Assembly (NCBI RefSeq): GCF_004362665.1
Contig: NZ_SNXR01000013.1
Location: 124,001 to 188,000, forward strand
Reading direction: 5' to 3'
Origin: Flavobacterium dankookense
GTDB taxonomy: Bacteria > Bacteroidota > Bacteroidia > Flavobacteriales > Flavobacteriaceae
DNA: 64,000 nt
A program made the position numbers and the translations under genes. Shown piece after piece: positions 51,159 to 60,515 of this stretch (positions are counted from its first letter, which is position 1; every line of letters begins with the position of its first letter). The notes under the pieces were generated by a model, which ran no database searches, was not told the origin of the DNA, and saw nothing but the letters and a program-made list of their open reading frames with translations.

Positions 51159-52625
51159 TTAGTTACTATACAATTTTTTGAAAACTTTCTCAATCACACC
51201 ATTAATATCTCCCGAAAGTCTAGCTTTATAAACTATTCCAACATAAACTATAGCAACCAAAGCCGATTTCAACATAATATTTAGAATTGGATGAAATGGA
51301 AATTCCCAATAGTAAAATCCGAAGAAACAAAGCAATCCAATTAGTAAAGCATAAATATTTTTAACAGTAAACGGATAGAGTTTCATTTTTAACACTACAA
51401 AAAGCAGTTTGGCAATGCTGTAGAGTGTAATTGAAATTAATGTTGCAATGGCAGCGCCATCAATGCCATATTTTGGAATAAAAATCATGTTGAGTGTCAC
51501 AGCAAAAAAACCAAGTAGTAATCCTAAAAACAATACGGCACGATAGTATTTGGAGTTGAAAATAATCGAATTATTATTGCCCAAAATCAAATCGAAATAT
51601 TTGGAAAGTCCGATGACAAAAACCACAAAAATACCACCACGATAATTATCTGGAAGTAAGAGATAAAGCTGATTGATATTCACTATAATACCAACATAGA
51701 TCAATCCGCCAATAATTTGAAGCGTTATCGATGACTTTTTATACAAATCGTTCAATTCGTCGTATTTGTTTTCAATCATCAATTTGGCGGTAATCGGGTA
51801 GGTGATTTGATGCATAGATCGACTTGGAACGGCAATTACTGTTGCAATAAAAATAGCGACCGAGTAATAAGACAAATTTTTAATTTCGATGTATTGGTTC
51901 AGCATCGTTTTGTCGATATCCAAAAGCATGTTGGCAACACTTCCTGATAAAATGATAAAACTAGAATACACTAATATGGCTTTGGCGTTGTTTGGTATTT
52001 TAAATCTAAAAGAAATTGGCTGTACTTTGTTGGCATAAAAAAGCATTAACAACATGCTAATCAAATAGGCAAACATTGTAGCAGTAATGAATTGTTCAAC
52101 CGTTATAACTTGAAAATATACTCCTAATAAAAAAATAGAAATCAATATTCGTAACCCAATTTCTTTAAGAAAATTTCCATAAACCGATTGCATATGCACT
52201 TTTACCCAAGCATAAAATATCTCAAAGTATCCCATACACAAAGCGATGATTGGAATTTGCCAAACATAGTCGTAAACAACATGATTTTTTCGGGATAAAA
52301 AAGAAGCAATGCTATCATAACCTAGTATGCTGATTGCAAAAACAGGTATGATTATCAATAACGGAAGCGCGAGAACAAAGCCGAGAAATTGTTTTTTTTC
52401 GTTTTCGGTTTTGTATTCGGAGAAAAATTTAATCAACGTATTATGAACACCAAAAGCCATCAACGGAAACAACACATTGGCAGATGATAATATATAAGTG
52501 GTAATTCCGTAAAATTCTTCCTCTAAAAAATGCGGATACATGTACAACGAGTTTACCGCACCAATCGCAAAACCGATATAGGTTATGACCGTGTTTTTTA
52601 TGGATTGGTTGATGACGATGCCCAT
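51159..52625 (-). CDS. Polysaccharide/oligosaccharide flippase (Wzx-like, MOP superfamily)
   Basis: 488 residues with about 12-14 membrane helices. The N-terminal I-N-Q-S-I-K-N-T-V-I-T-Y-I-G-F-A-I-G and S-A-N-V-L-F-P-L-M-A-F-G are typical for the first helices of RfbX/Wzx proteins; P-K-Y-G-I-D-G-A-A-I-A-T-L is the conserved late loop. It should move lipid-linked glycan units across the inner membrane. It is in a run YfhO - GT4 - flippase with almost no spacing. Confidence 0.88.
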   Translation of the reverse strand: MGIVINQSIKNTVITYIGFAIGAVNSLYMYPHFLEEEFYGITTYILSSANVLFPLMAFGVHNTLIKFFSEYKTENEKKQFLGFVLALPLLIIIPVFAISILGYDSIASFLSRKNHVVYDYVWQIPIIALCMGYFEIFYAWVKVHMQSVYGNFLKEIGLRILISIFLLGVYFQVITVEQFITATMFAYLISMLLMLFYANKVQPISFRFKIPNNAKAILVYSSFIILSGSVANMLLDIDKTMLNQYIEIKNLSYYSVAIFIATVIAVPSRSMHQITYPITAKLMIENKYDELNDLYKKSSITLQIIGGLIYVGIIVNINQLYLLLPDNYRGGIFVVFVIGLSKYFDLILGNNNSIIFNSKYYRAVLFLGLLLGFFAVTLNMIFIPKYGIDGAAIATLISITLYSIAKLLFVVLKMKLYPFTVKNIYALLIGLLCFFGFYYWEFPFHPILNIMLKSALVAIVYVGIVYKARLSGDINGVIEKVFKKLYSN

Positions 52626-52627
52626 GT

Positions 52628-52660
52628 TTGAAGTACGATTTACGATTTACGAAGTACGAG
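52628..52660. repeat. Palindromic TTACGA-type repeat at the end of the glycosyltransferase gene
   Basis: GAAGTACGATTTACGATTTACGAAGTAC reads almost the same on both strands (GTACTTCGTAAATCGTAAATCGTACTTC). It straddles the glycosyltransferase stop codon and encodes its last residues L-V-L-R-K-S. Confidence 0.7.
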
Positions 52661-53935
52661 GTTTGATAATTGTTCCGTTAAACTTTTTCTTGAATATTGT
52701 TGTAAACCAACAGCATTCACTTTTAAATTTTGTTCTTTGTACAAATTATAATAGTTCAAAAGTAGTGCTTTTAATTGTTCCATTTCGTCATATAAAAAGA
52801 AAACACCGGTGTTGGTGGAAGTGATAATTTCTGCAAAATCAGAGCCTTCTGGACCAAGTGCAATAATTGGTCTTTCGGAGACCATGTATTCGAATAATTT
52901 TCCAGGAATGATGCTTTTAGTATCGTTTGAATTGATTTCGATTAACAATAAAACTTGCGATTTTCGTTGGTGTTCCACCGCTTCTTGATGAGAAACATAA
53001 CCCAAATTCAAAACGTAATCATTTAGCCTGAATTCAGTTATTGTATCCAAAACTTCCTGACTGACAGCGCCAATTAGTTTTAATTGGAAATCTTTTTTAA
53101 AATCGGGATTTTCTTTAATTAATTCTCGTAAAGCTTTCCACAAAATCCTAGGATTTCGTTCCGAAAGAAACGAACCGATATGTGCCAAAGTGAATTTTTC
53201 GTCCAATGGTTGTTTGGTAACTTTTTCCACATCATAACCGTTGGTAATTACTTCAATTGGTTGTGAGGTTATCGCTTGGAATTCGGTTTTGGTGGTTTTA
53301 CTAGTTACGATTATGGTATCGGCAGTTGTAAGGACTTCTTTTTCGAGTTCTTTGTGTTTTTTTTCAGCAGAAGACGACAATTTCAACGCTTTGTGATAAC
53401 CAATAGTTGTCCACGGATCACGAAAATCGGCAAACCATTTTACGTTCAACTCTTTTTTTAATTGCAAACCAATCAAATGCAAACTATGTGGTGGACCAGA
53501 AGTGACAATCGTGTCGATTTGGTTTTCTTCAATGTATTTTTTCAAATACTTTACCGAAGGTTTTACCCAAAGAAAACGCGCATCAGGAATGAAAATATTA
53601 CCTCGAACCCAAAGCAATGTTTTTTCTACAAACGATTGTTTTTTTTGATTGGGAATAATTCCCGAACTGATTTTTTTGGTTTTATTTTTTCCTAAAAAAG
53701 AAGCAAAGCCATACGGTTCGAAGATTTTCTTTTTTAGAATAATCGCTTTCTCTGAAACTTCGCTTTGCAAACCGTTATCAATAATCGGATAGGTCGGATT
53801 TTCAGGTATATAAACGATTGGTTGAATATTAAAATCTGGTAAATATTTGACAAACTTTAACCATCGCTGAACGCCTGGTCCACCAGCTGGCGGCCAATAA
53901 TAGGTAATGATTAAGAGTTTTTTTGGTTCAGACAT
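52640..53935 (-). CDS. Glycosyltransferase, GT4-like
   Basis: 431 residues, GT-B fold. The N-terminal domain starts L-L-I-I-T-Y-Y-W-P-P-A-G-G-P-G-V-Q-R-W, a typical GT4 glycine-rich loop. The C-terminal donor domain has H-I-G-S-F-L-S-E-R-N-P and the I-I-P-G-K-L-F-E-Y-M E-x7-E-like region. It should transfer a sugar in capsule, LPS or glycoprotein synthesis. It is placed between YfhO (adjacent stop/start) and the flippase, clearly one operon. Its last codons come from a palindromic repeat. Confidence 0.9.
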   Translation of the reverse strand: MSEPKKLLIITYYWPPAGGPGVQRWLKFVKYLPDFNIQPIVYIPENPTYPIIDNGLQSEVSEKAIILKKKIFEPYGFASFLGKNKTKKISSGIIPNQKKQSFVEKTLLWVRGNIFIPDARFLWVKPSVKYLKKYIEENQIDTIVTSGPPHSLHLIGLQLKKELNVKWFADFRDPWTTIGYHKALKLSSSAEKKHKELEKEVLTTADTIIVTSKTTKTEFQAITSQPIEVITNGYDVEKVTKQPLDEKFTLAHIGSFLSERNPRILWKALRELIKENPDFKKDFQLKLIGAVSQEVLDTITEFRLNDYVLNLGYVSHQEAVEHQRKSQVLLLIEINSNDTKSIIPGKLFEYMVSERPIIALGPEGSDFAEIITSTNTGVFFLYDEMEQLKALLLNYYNLYKEQNLKVNAVGLQQYSRKSLTEQLSNLVLRKS

Positions 53936-56380
53936 TTAATCTTCTTTCTTCTTTTTTCTCTCAAAATAAACGCCACCAACAATCAATAAAAACATTCCAA
54001 TCGAACTAAACAAAGCAATTGTACTTCCTGTTTTTACCACTTCTGGTTCAAATTTGAATTCGATGGTGTGTTTTCCTTTTGGAACTTCTAAGCCACGAAG
54101 TGTGTAATTCACTCTATAAATTGGTGCTTCTTTTCCATCGATAGTTGCTTTCCAACCATTTTTATAATAGATTTCAGAGAAAACAGCAAAACCGTCATTG
54201 CTATTATTGGAAGTATATTTTAAATGATTGGGTTTGTATAAATCGAGTTTGATTGTTGACAAGCTGTCTTTAGTAAACTTTTTTGGATCACCAAGTTTAG
54301 TATTATTGAAATCTTGGGTAACAGCAACATTTTTTGTATCCAATTTATCCAATGCTTTCATTTCTTCATCAGCTGAATTGACATACTGAATTTTAGAAAC
54401 AAACCACGCATTTCCATTAGCATCATTATTCATAGAAGCAATTTCTTGCCCTTTTTCGTCGCTTTGAATGATGTATTTCACATTGAGCATATTCAAAACT
54501 TCCATGTTGTTTTTTGTGATTTGGTAATCAAATAATTCTTGTGTTCGTTGAGGTCTAACTGCAGAATATCCTCCAATCGATTTATGGAAATAAGATGCTT
54601 TCCCTGTTAAATATCCTTCAACATCTAAAACTCGATAATGAGTAGTATCTTGTAGAATTTGCAAATCTGCCTGACTTTCCGTGAAAGGAATATCCATTTC
54701 TCTTGCGCTAACAAAATCCTCTTTGTTTACATAATTTTTATCAATAAAAAATAAATCACCAACCATGAATAATCCAACTAAAATCATTGCTGTTGTTGCT
54801 GCTAATTTATTTTTGGTGTAGAAGTAAAGTGCTATGAACGAAATTATTACAAAGAAACTAGAACGCAATAAATCGGCTGAATACAAACTTTTTCGGTCTT
54901 CAACTAAAGCATCAATAAAGCCAATTCCAAATGATTTGTCCTGACTTTGACTGAACATTTCTAGTAATTGTTGATCCATTTGTCCTGAAAAACTGAACGT
55001 ATTTTTCATAACAAATAGAACTAAAAACAATCCTAAAACTGTTGCGGTGGATTTCCAAAGGCTAGCCCATTGTTTTTCTTTTTCGATAGTAAAAAAGGAC
55101 TGTAATCCTAAAATAGCCAAAACAGGAAAACACAATTCTAAAATCACTTGAATGGATGAAACAGCTCTAAACTTATCATACATCGGAACATAATCAATGA
55201 AGAAATCGGTTAGTAATGAAAAGTTTTTTCCCCAAGATAAAAGCAGTGATAACAATGCTCCAGCTAGAAAAGCATATTTCACTTTTCTCTTGTCATGATA
55301 CAATCCTAAAATCGCTAAAAAGAAAACGACAGCTCCAATATATGCTGGCGCTTCAACTATTGGTTGTTCACCCCAATAGGTTTTAGCATACGATTCGGTA
55401 AACATTTTTGCTTCTTCTGGTGATGCGCCATAATTGGATACAAAATTGTAAACATTAGAATCTTCAGTTAGTTTTTCGCCGTTTCCACCACCAAACAATC
55501 TTGGTGCAATCAAGTTAAAACTTTCAGAAATACCATAACTGTATTCGGTGATGTAACTTCTGCTTAAAGCGGTATCTTCTGTTTTCTTTTTGCCATCAGA
55601 AGTGTAAGTCAACTCACTTTTACCACGAATACTGAAGTCGGCATATTCTTTTGTAGCCAACAAATTGGTAGCATTTACTCCAACTGCCAAAATGACCGCA
55701 ACAGCAAATGTTCCGATAATTTTAGGTAGTGCTTTTAAGTCTTTATTTTGGTATAATTTGTACATAAAATAAACCGAAAACACTAAGAGGAATAACAACA
55801 GATAGTAGGTCATCTGAAAGTGATTGGCGTTAATTTCTAGCGCAACGGCAAGCATGGTTAGAATTCCACCATGAATGTAATGCTTCTTAAAAACAACTAT
55901 AAATCCAGCAACAACCAATGGCATATAAGCAATAGCATGTGCTTTGGCGTTATGTCCAACGCCGAGAATTATTATCAAATAGGTAGAAAACCCAAAGGCT
56001 AAAGCTCCAAAAAAAGCTTTCAAAGGATCAACACGGAAGACAAGTAGTAAGGCATAAAACCCTAAGAAATAAAGAAACAAATAATCAGCTGGTCTCGGAA
56101 GAAAACGCAAAGCATCATCAAGCATTCCAATAAAATCATTCGGATATTTGGCACCAAGCTGATAGGTTGGCATTCCGCCAAAGCCAGAGTTTGTCCAATA
56201 AGGTTCAGCGTTGTATTCGGCTCTGAAATCGTTTTGTTCTTTTGCCATTCCAGTATATTGAACAATATCGGATTGGTATATTTTTTTGCCCTGAAGTACT
56301 GGATAAAAATAGATTAACGCAATAACGACAAAGCCAACAATGGCTAATAAATGCGGATAAAACTTTTGAAGTTGCTTCAT
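53936..56380 (-). CDS. YfhO-family membrane protein
   Basis: 814 residues with around 12 hydrophobic helices and a large C-terminal exposed domain. L-Q-G-K-K-I-Y-Q-S-D-I-V-Q-Y near residue 30 has the Asp-based loop of GT-C-like proteins. The C-terminus carries F-S-E-I-Y-Y-K-N-G-W-K-A-T-I-D-G and V-N-Y-T-L-R-G-L-E-V-P-K-G-K-H, the YfhO signature, then a final membrane anchor. YfhO proteins in Firmicutes glycosylate lipoteichoic acid; here a role in surface glycan transfer is inferred. It is first in the polysaccharide operon; its stop abuts the GT4 start. Confidence 0.87.
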   Translation of the reverse strand: MKQLQKFYPHLLAIVGFVVIALIYFYPVLQGKKIYQSDIVQYTGMAKEQNDFRAEYNAEPYWTNSGFGGMPTYQLGAKYPNDFIGMLDDALRFLPRPADYLFLYFLGFYALLLVFRVDPLKAFFGALAFGFSTYLIIILGVGHNAKAHAIAYMPLVVAGFIVVFKKHYIHGGILTMLAVALEINANHFQMTYYLLLFLLVFSVYFMYKLYQNKDLKALPKIIGTFAVAVILAVGVNATNLLATKEYADFSIRGKSELTYTSDGKKKTEDTALSRSYITEYSYGISESFNLIAPRLFGGGNGEKLTEDSNVYNFVSNYGASPEEAKMFTESYAKTYWGEQPIVEAPAYIGAVVFFLAILGLYHDKRKVKYAFLAGALLSLLLSWGKNFSLLTDFFIDYVPMYDKFRAVSSIQVILELCFPVLAILGLQSFFTIEKEKQWASLWKSTATVLGLFLVLFVMKNTFSFSGQMDQQLLEMFSQSQDKSFGIGFIDALVEDRKSLYSADLLRSSFFVIISFIALYFYTKNKLAATTAMILVGLFMVGDLFFIDKNYVNKEDFVSAREMDIPFTESQADLQILQDTTHYRVLDVEGYLTGKASYFHKSIGGYSAVRPQRTQELFDYQITKNNMEVLNMLNVKYIIQSDEKGQEIASMNNDANGNAWFVSKIQYVNSADEEMKALDKLDTKNVAVTQDFNNTKLGDPKKFTKDSLSTIKLDLYKPNHLKYTSNNSNDGFAVFSEIYYKNGWKATIDGKEAPIYRVNYTLRGLEVPKGKHTIEFKFEPEVVKTGSTIALFSSIGMFLLIVGGVYFERKKKKED

Positions 56381-56473
56381 TGTATTTGGTTAAGATAATA
56401 GATAATAGACTATAAGATGATAGATGTTAAATTTCCATTTGAGAATATGTGTTTTTCATATACGTCATCAAAC

Positions 56474-56725
56474 TTACTCTATTTCTTCAAAGTCAACATA
56501 TTCGCCAACAACTTTTTTCTCTTTTGGTTTTTCCTGAGTTTGCTGTTGGGCTTGTTGCTGTTGCTGATAATGTTGTTGCTGTTGTTCAAATTGTTGCGAT
56601 GCTTTTTCTACCACTTTTTTAGCTAAAACAGGTAAGAAAAGTTTAGCTAAGAACTTAAAAATATAGTAAAAAGCAATTATATAAAGTATGGTTTTTAAAA
56701 AACCCGGCATTGATGCTGTTTCCAT
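56474..56725 (-). CDS. DUF4834 family small membrane protein
   Basis: 83 residues from ATG 56725. ATG 56710 is also possible, and the frame further up to 56764 lies before the promoter. One membrane helix (I-L-Y-I-I-A-F-Y-Y-I-F-K-F-L) is followed by a Gln-rich stretch and the conserved C-terminal V-G-E-Y-V-D-F-E-E-I-E, the DUF4834 mark. Function unknown. Confidence 0.82.
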   Translation of the reverse strand: METASMPGFLKTILYIIAFYYIFKFLAKLFLPVLAKKVVEKASQQFEQQQQHYQQQQQAQQQTQEKPKEKKVVGEYVDFEEIE

Positions 56726-56743
56726 CTCTGAGATAATTTTTGC

Positions 56744-56751
56744 CAAAAATA
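56744..56751 (-). promoter_or_regulatory. TAnnTTTG -7 element of the DUF4834 gene
   Basis: Minus-strand TATTTTTG lies 18 bases before ATG 56725 and rules out the ATG at 56764. Confidence 0.5.
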
Positions 56752-56807
56752 CGAATTTCCACAATGTAAAATTCGCTTTGAGTTCTTAAATAAATGATAA
56801 ATTGTAT

Positions 56808-56815
56808 TACTTTTG
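56808..56815 (+). promoter_or_regulatory. TAnnTTTG -7 element of the outer-membrane protein gene
   Basis: TACTTTTG lies 31 bases before ATG 56847, downstream of the alternative start at 56802. Confidence 0.5.
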
Positions 56816-56846
56816 GAAGACAATATTCCTTGAAATAATTTGCACT

Positions 56847-57842
56847 ATGTTAAAATTAAAATCAGCTTTTCTTGTTGGGTTTTTGATGGCTACAACATTT
56901 CATTATGGTCAATATACCGATGTTATAAATTCCAACCGACCAGGAAAATCACAATCGGCTTTCTCTGTTGGAAAAACAGTTATACAAGCTGAAGGTGGTT
57001 TTTATGGAATTCAAGAAGAACACAGCGACTTGCGCTATGAAGCCAGTGGTTTTGGGAGTGATTTAAGTATCAGATATGGTGCTTTTTTTGAACAATTTGA
57101 GTTAAATATGGATTTGCAATATCAATTAGATTGGTACACAGCACCTTTGATTAACGAAACTCGTAGTGGATTAAAACAGACAACTATTGGCGCAAAATAT
57201 CTTATTTATGATCCATTTAAAAATTTAAGAGAAGATAAACCTAATTTGTATAGTTGGAAAGCCAATCATAGCTTAAAATTCAATTGGAGAGATTTAATTC
57301 CTGCCGTTGCTTTATATGCTGGTGTAAATTTAAAAGTAGGGAATAATCCTTTTTTTCCTGACGATAACTCCGTGATAAGTCCAAAAATGATGTTGATTAC
57401 TCAAAATCATTTTGGAACTAAATGGGTTTTTGTTAATAATATTTACATGGATAAATTTTTAACCAATTATGAAAATGTTGGTTTGGTTTCTACATTAACC
57501 AGAGGTTTCAATATGCGTTGGTCTGGATTTTTAGAATTTCAGGCTACAAAAAGTGATATTTATGCTGATTTTTTCTTTCGTGGTGGTGCAGCTTATTTAA
57601 TTAGAGAGAATATTCAAATAGATGCTTCTGTTGTAAAAAATATTAAAGATACGCCTTCATTATTAGGTGCAAGTGTCGGCTTGTCTTGGCGATTTGATCA
57701 AAACTATGAAAAAGTATATCTGAGAAGTACAAAACCAGTTGACGATAAAGACAAATCAAAAGACAAAAAAGACAAAAAGGATAAAAAAGACAAAAAGAAA
57801 AAGCGCAAAGATGAAGTTGAAGTAGAAGAACCAAAGCCATAA
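56847..57842 (+). CDS. Outer-membrane transporter-like protein with Lys/Asp-rich tail
   Basis: 331 residues from ATG 56847, giving a signal peptide ending H-Y-G-Q. The body is strand-rich and resembles the phenol-degradation/MetA-type transporter barrel family (S-N-R-P-G-K-S-Q-S near 25; F-N-W-R-D-L-I-P-A-V-A-L-Y). The barrel ends at W-R-F-D-Q-N, then comes a periplasm-facing tail of about 45 residues dominated by K-D-K-K-D-K repeats. The next gene starts 2 bases after its stop, so they are cotranscribed. Confidence 0.75.
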   Translation: MLKLKSAFLVGFLMATTFHYGQYTDVINSNRPGKSQSAFSVGKTVIQAEGGFYGIQEEHSDLRYEASGFGSDLSIRYGAFFEQFELNMDLQYQLDWYTAPLINETRSGLKQTTIGAKYLIYDPFKNLREDKPNLYSWKANHSLKFNWRDLIPAVALYAGVNLKVGNNPFFPDDNSVISPKMMLITQNHFGTKWVFVNNIYMDKFLTNYENVGLVSTLTRGFNMRWSGFLEFQATKSDIYADFFFRGGAAYLIRENIQIDASVVKNIKDTPSLLGASVGLSWRFDQNYEKVYLRSTKPVDDKDKSKDKKDKKDKKDKKKKRKDEVEVEEPKP

Positions 57843-57844
57843 TA

Positions 57845-58963
57845 ATGATTACAATTGTAGAAGCCAATTCAAAGAAATTAATGAAGGATTTTGTGAAATT
57901 TCCTTTTGAATTATATAGAAATCATCCGTATTGGGTTCCGCCATTAATAGCTGATGAATTAGAAACTTTTGACAGAGCTAAAAATCCAGCTTTTCTAACT
58001 GCTGAAGCAACTTTTTATTTGGCTTATAGAGAAAATAAAATTGTAGGTCGAATAGCCGCTATCATTAATTGGAATGAAGTAAAAGACCAGCAAAAGCTTA
58101 AAGTACGTTTTGGTTGGTGGGAAACTATTGATGATGTTGAAGTTACTAAAGCATTGCTTGAAAAAGTCTATGCGTTAGGAATAAAAAATAACTTGGAATA
58201 TGTTGAAGGTCCAATGGGATTTTCAAATTTAGATAAAGTTGGAGTTATCATCGAAGGTTTTGAAGAAATGGGTTCGATGATTACATGGTATAATTATCCT
58301 TATTATGCTTCACATTTAGAGAAATTGGGCTATGTCAAGGAAAAAGAATATTTAGAAAATAAATTCCCTTTTGAAAACGTAAAACCGGAATTCTTTTTTA
58401 AAATACAGGATTTGATTAAAAAACGTTATCAACTAAAACCTTTGAATTTTACTAAAACGAAAGACATTATGCCTTATGTTGACAAAATGTTTGATTTGTT
58501 CAATAGGTCGTATGCTTCGTTGTCCTCATTTGTTGCGATTACGGATATTCAAAAAGAATATTTTAAAAAGAAATACATTAGTTTCATAAATCCTGAATAC
58601 ATCAAGTTTGTGGTTGATAAAGACGACGAAATTGTAGCCTTCAGTATCGTTATGCCTAGTTTTTCAGAAGCTTTGCGAAAAGCCAATGGCAAATTATTTC
58701 CATTTGGTTTATATCATATGCTGAACGCAAGGAAAAACAGTAAAGATGTTTTATTTTATCTTATAGGTGTTGAACCAGAATATCAGAGTAAAGGTGTTAC
58801 AGCTATTATTTTTAATGAATATTATGAACTTTTCAATAAAAAAGGAATAAAAAACTGTATTCGAACTCCAGAACTTGAAGATAATCATGCGATTCATAAT
58901 ATTTGGAAACACTTTAATCCAGAAATTTTCCGACGAAGAAGAACCTATTCAAAGAAAATTTAA
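57845..58963 (+). CDS. GNAT-fold acyltransferase-like protein
   Basis: 372 residues, cytoplasmic. A two-lobed GNAT fold is suggested. The N-terminal lobe has F-P-F-E-L-Y-R-N-H-P-Y-W-V-P-P-L and G-R-I-A-A-I-I-N. The C-terminal lobe has L-I-G-V-E-P-E-Y-Q-S-K-G-V-T-A-I-I-F, the acetyl-CoA pyrophosphate loop, and T-P-E-L-E-D-N-H-A-I. Homologues are often mislabelled GTP cyclohydrolase; nothing here supports that. The substrate is unknown. It is directly downstream of the outer-membrane protein gene. Confidence 0.82.
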   Translation: MITIVEANSKKLMKDFVKFPFELYRNHPYWVPPLIADELETFDRAKNPAFLTAEATFYLAYRENKIVGRIAAIINWNEVKDQQKLKVRFGWWETIDDVEVTKALLEKVYALGIKNNLEYVEGPMGFSNLDKVGVIIEGFEEMGSMITWYNYPYYASHLEKLGYVKEKEYLENKFPFENVKPEFFFKIQDLIKKRYQLKPLNFTKTKDIMPYVDKMFDLFNRSYASLSSFVAITDIQKEYFKKKYISFINPEYIKFVVDKDDEIVAFSIVMPSFSEALRKANGKLFPFGLYHMLNARKNSKDVLFYLIGVEPEYQSKGVTAIIFNEYYELFNKKGIKNCIRTPELEDNHAIHNIWKHFNPEIFRRRRTYSKKI

Positions 58964-59146
58964 TCGACGAAATTCACCTGCAATGTTCGTTATCGAGAAA
59001 AAAATACAATTGGTAGAAAACCTTATCTATTATTCTTTTCGTATATAAAATAAAATTAAATTTACACTCCCAATCAAATCTACAATTAAACTACACTAAT
59101 AGGAATTGCTAATTAAAATTAGTATTTTCAATTATGTGACCTATTC

Positions 59147-59383
59147 ATGATTTGGAAATTAATGAAATTTCAGGTTATGAAAGATAGAATAAAATACAGT
59201 TTGTTACGTTTACCAGTTTTGCGTAATTTCTTTTCGCAGAATAGCAATGAAAGCTATTTGCGACTTGATTTTACAGTAAAGAATTATGATAAATCTAATG
59301 ACGAGATTACAACTAATAAAAGTTTTAATAGCGCAATGTTGCTAATGATACTGTTTTTATTAGTTAATTTTTTAATATACTAA
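59147..59383 (+). CDS. Small protein with one C-terminal membrane helix, unknown function
   Basis: 78 residues from ATG 59147; ATG 59177 (M-K-D-R-I-K-Y-S-L-L-R-L-P) is a good alternative. The central part is charged and the end is a helix, S-A-M-L-L-M-I-L-F-L-L-V-N-F-L-I-Y, which would be a tail anchor. No family is recognised. A + strand terminator at 59416 supports it being transcribed. Confidence 0.5.
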   Translation: MIWKLMKFQVMKDRIKYSLLRLPVLRNFFSQNSNESYLRLDFTVKNYDKSNDEITTNKSFNSAMLLMILFLLVNFLIY

Positions 59384-59415
59384 AAGATTTATACATTAAA
59401 TACTACTTGATTGAT

Positions 59416-59448
59416 AAGGTTAGTTTTTATGGCTAACCTTATTTTTTT
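59416..59448 (+). terminator. Terminator of the small tail-anchored protein gene
   Basis: AAGGTTAG at 59416-59423 pairs with CTAACCTT at 59433-59440, with T run on the + strand. It overlaps the last codons of the converging terC-like gene. Confidence 0.7.
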
Positions 59449-60370
59449 GTAGTGAAACGATAATTCCTGTCAATAATGAAAGCGCAATAAAGCTAAGCGA
59501 AACCCATTCTGGGAATTTAAAATAATGTACCAAAAGCATTTTGATTCCAACAAAAGTTAATATAGCTATCAAACTGTACTCCAAATAGCTGAATTTTTCA
59601 AGCATATTTGCCAAAAAGAAATACATAGAACGCAAACCAAGAATAGCAAAAATATTAGAACTAAAAACTAGAAAAGGATCAGAAGTAATCGCTAAAATAG
59701 CAGGAACGCTATCTAAAGCAAATAAAACATCCATTAGTTCAATAACTATTAAAGCAATAAATAAAGGAGTTACATAACGAATTTTATTTTCTTTGATAAA
59801 GAATTTCTGTCCTGAAATTTCAGATTTAATTGGAAAAAAGCGTCCAATAATTTTATAAATTTTAGAGTCTTGTGGATTGAAATCTTCTTCCTCTTTTGTG
59901 AAAAGCATTTTCATAGCTGTAAAAATTAAAAATGCTCCAAATACATAAGTCATCCAAGAAAACTTATTTATCAAAGCTACTCCAAGAAAAATCATCAAGC
60001 CACGGAAAAAAACAGCACCAATAATTCCCCAAAACAAAACACGATGTTGGTATTTTTGTGGGATTTTGAAAGAAGAAAATATAATAGCAATTACAAAAAT
60101 ATTATCAATACTTAATGATAGCTCTATCAAATAGCCCGTGATATATTTAATTGCTGCTTGTTGAGGTTTAAGTTCGGTTGGATTTGCAATATAATTGTGC
60201 TCGTATAACAAATAGATTACTCCAGAAAATAACAGAGACAATGTTACCCAAAGTAATGTCCATGATGAAGCTTCTCTTGAACTAATGATATGTGGCGTTT
60301 TATTAAAAACACCTAAGTCTAAAGCTAAAAAAATAAATATCGACGCAAGAAAAATTATCCAAACTATCAT
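59420..60370 (-). CDS. TerC/Alx-family integral membrane protein
   Basis: 316 residues from ATG 60370, with a promoter 17 bases upstream excluding the longer frame. Nine or so hydrophobic helices. E-L-S-L-S-I-D-N-I-F-V-I and E-L-M-D-V-L-F-A-L-D-S-V-P-A are the two acidic membrane motifs of the TerC family, likely metal-binding, and G-L-R-S-M-Y-F-F-L-A is the conserved later helix. Members are linked to manganese export, alkaline response and tellurite tolerance. No ter genes lie nearby, so an Alx-like manganese role is the better guess. Confidence 0.9.
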   Translation of the reverse strand: MIVWIIFLASIFIFLALDLGVFNKTPHIISSREASSWTLLWVTLSLLFSGVIYLLYEHNYIANPTELKPQQAAIKYITGYLIELSLSIDNIFVIAIIFSSFKIPQKYQHRVLFWGIIGAVFFRGLMIFLGVALINKFSWMTYVFGAFLIFTAMKMLFTKEEEDFNPQDSKIYKIIGRFFPIKSEISGQKFFIKENKIRYVTPLFIALIVIELMDVLFALDSVPAILAITSDPFLVFSSNIFAILGLRSMYFFLANMLEKFSYLEYSLIAILTFVGIKMLLVHYFKFPEWVSLSFIALSLLTGIIVSLQKNKVSHKN

Positions 60371-60387
60371 AATAAAATATATTTCTA

Positions 60388-60395
60388 CAAATATA
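60388..60395 (-). promoter_or_regulatory. TAnnTTTG -7 element of the terC-like gene
   Basis: Minus-strand TATATTTG lies 17 bases before ATG 60370. Confidence 0.5.
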
Positions 60396-60461
60396 GTTTT
60401 CAAATAATTATTTTGCACACAATTATATTTTTTTTAAACATTTTGGGTAAAATATTTTTTT

Positions 60462-60477
60462 TGGCACAACAATTGAA
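60462..60477 (+). promoter_or_regulatory. Sigma-54-like promoter
   Basis: TGGCAC-N5-TTGAA fits the sigma-54 -24/-12 consensus TGGCAC-N5-TTGCA with one change. It lies 38 bases before the ATG at 60516. Confidence 0.4.
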
Positions 60478-60515
60478 TAGAGTTTAATATCATTAATCAT
60501 TTAAAACTATATATT

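Noticed and set aside
57845-58963. GTP cyclohydrolase
   Set aside because: The name is attached to homologues in some annotations, but the sequence has an acetyl-CoA-type loop and no GTP cyclohydrolase zinc or substrate motifs.
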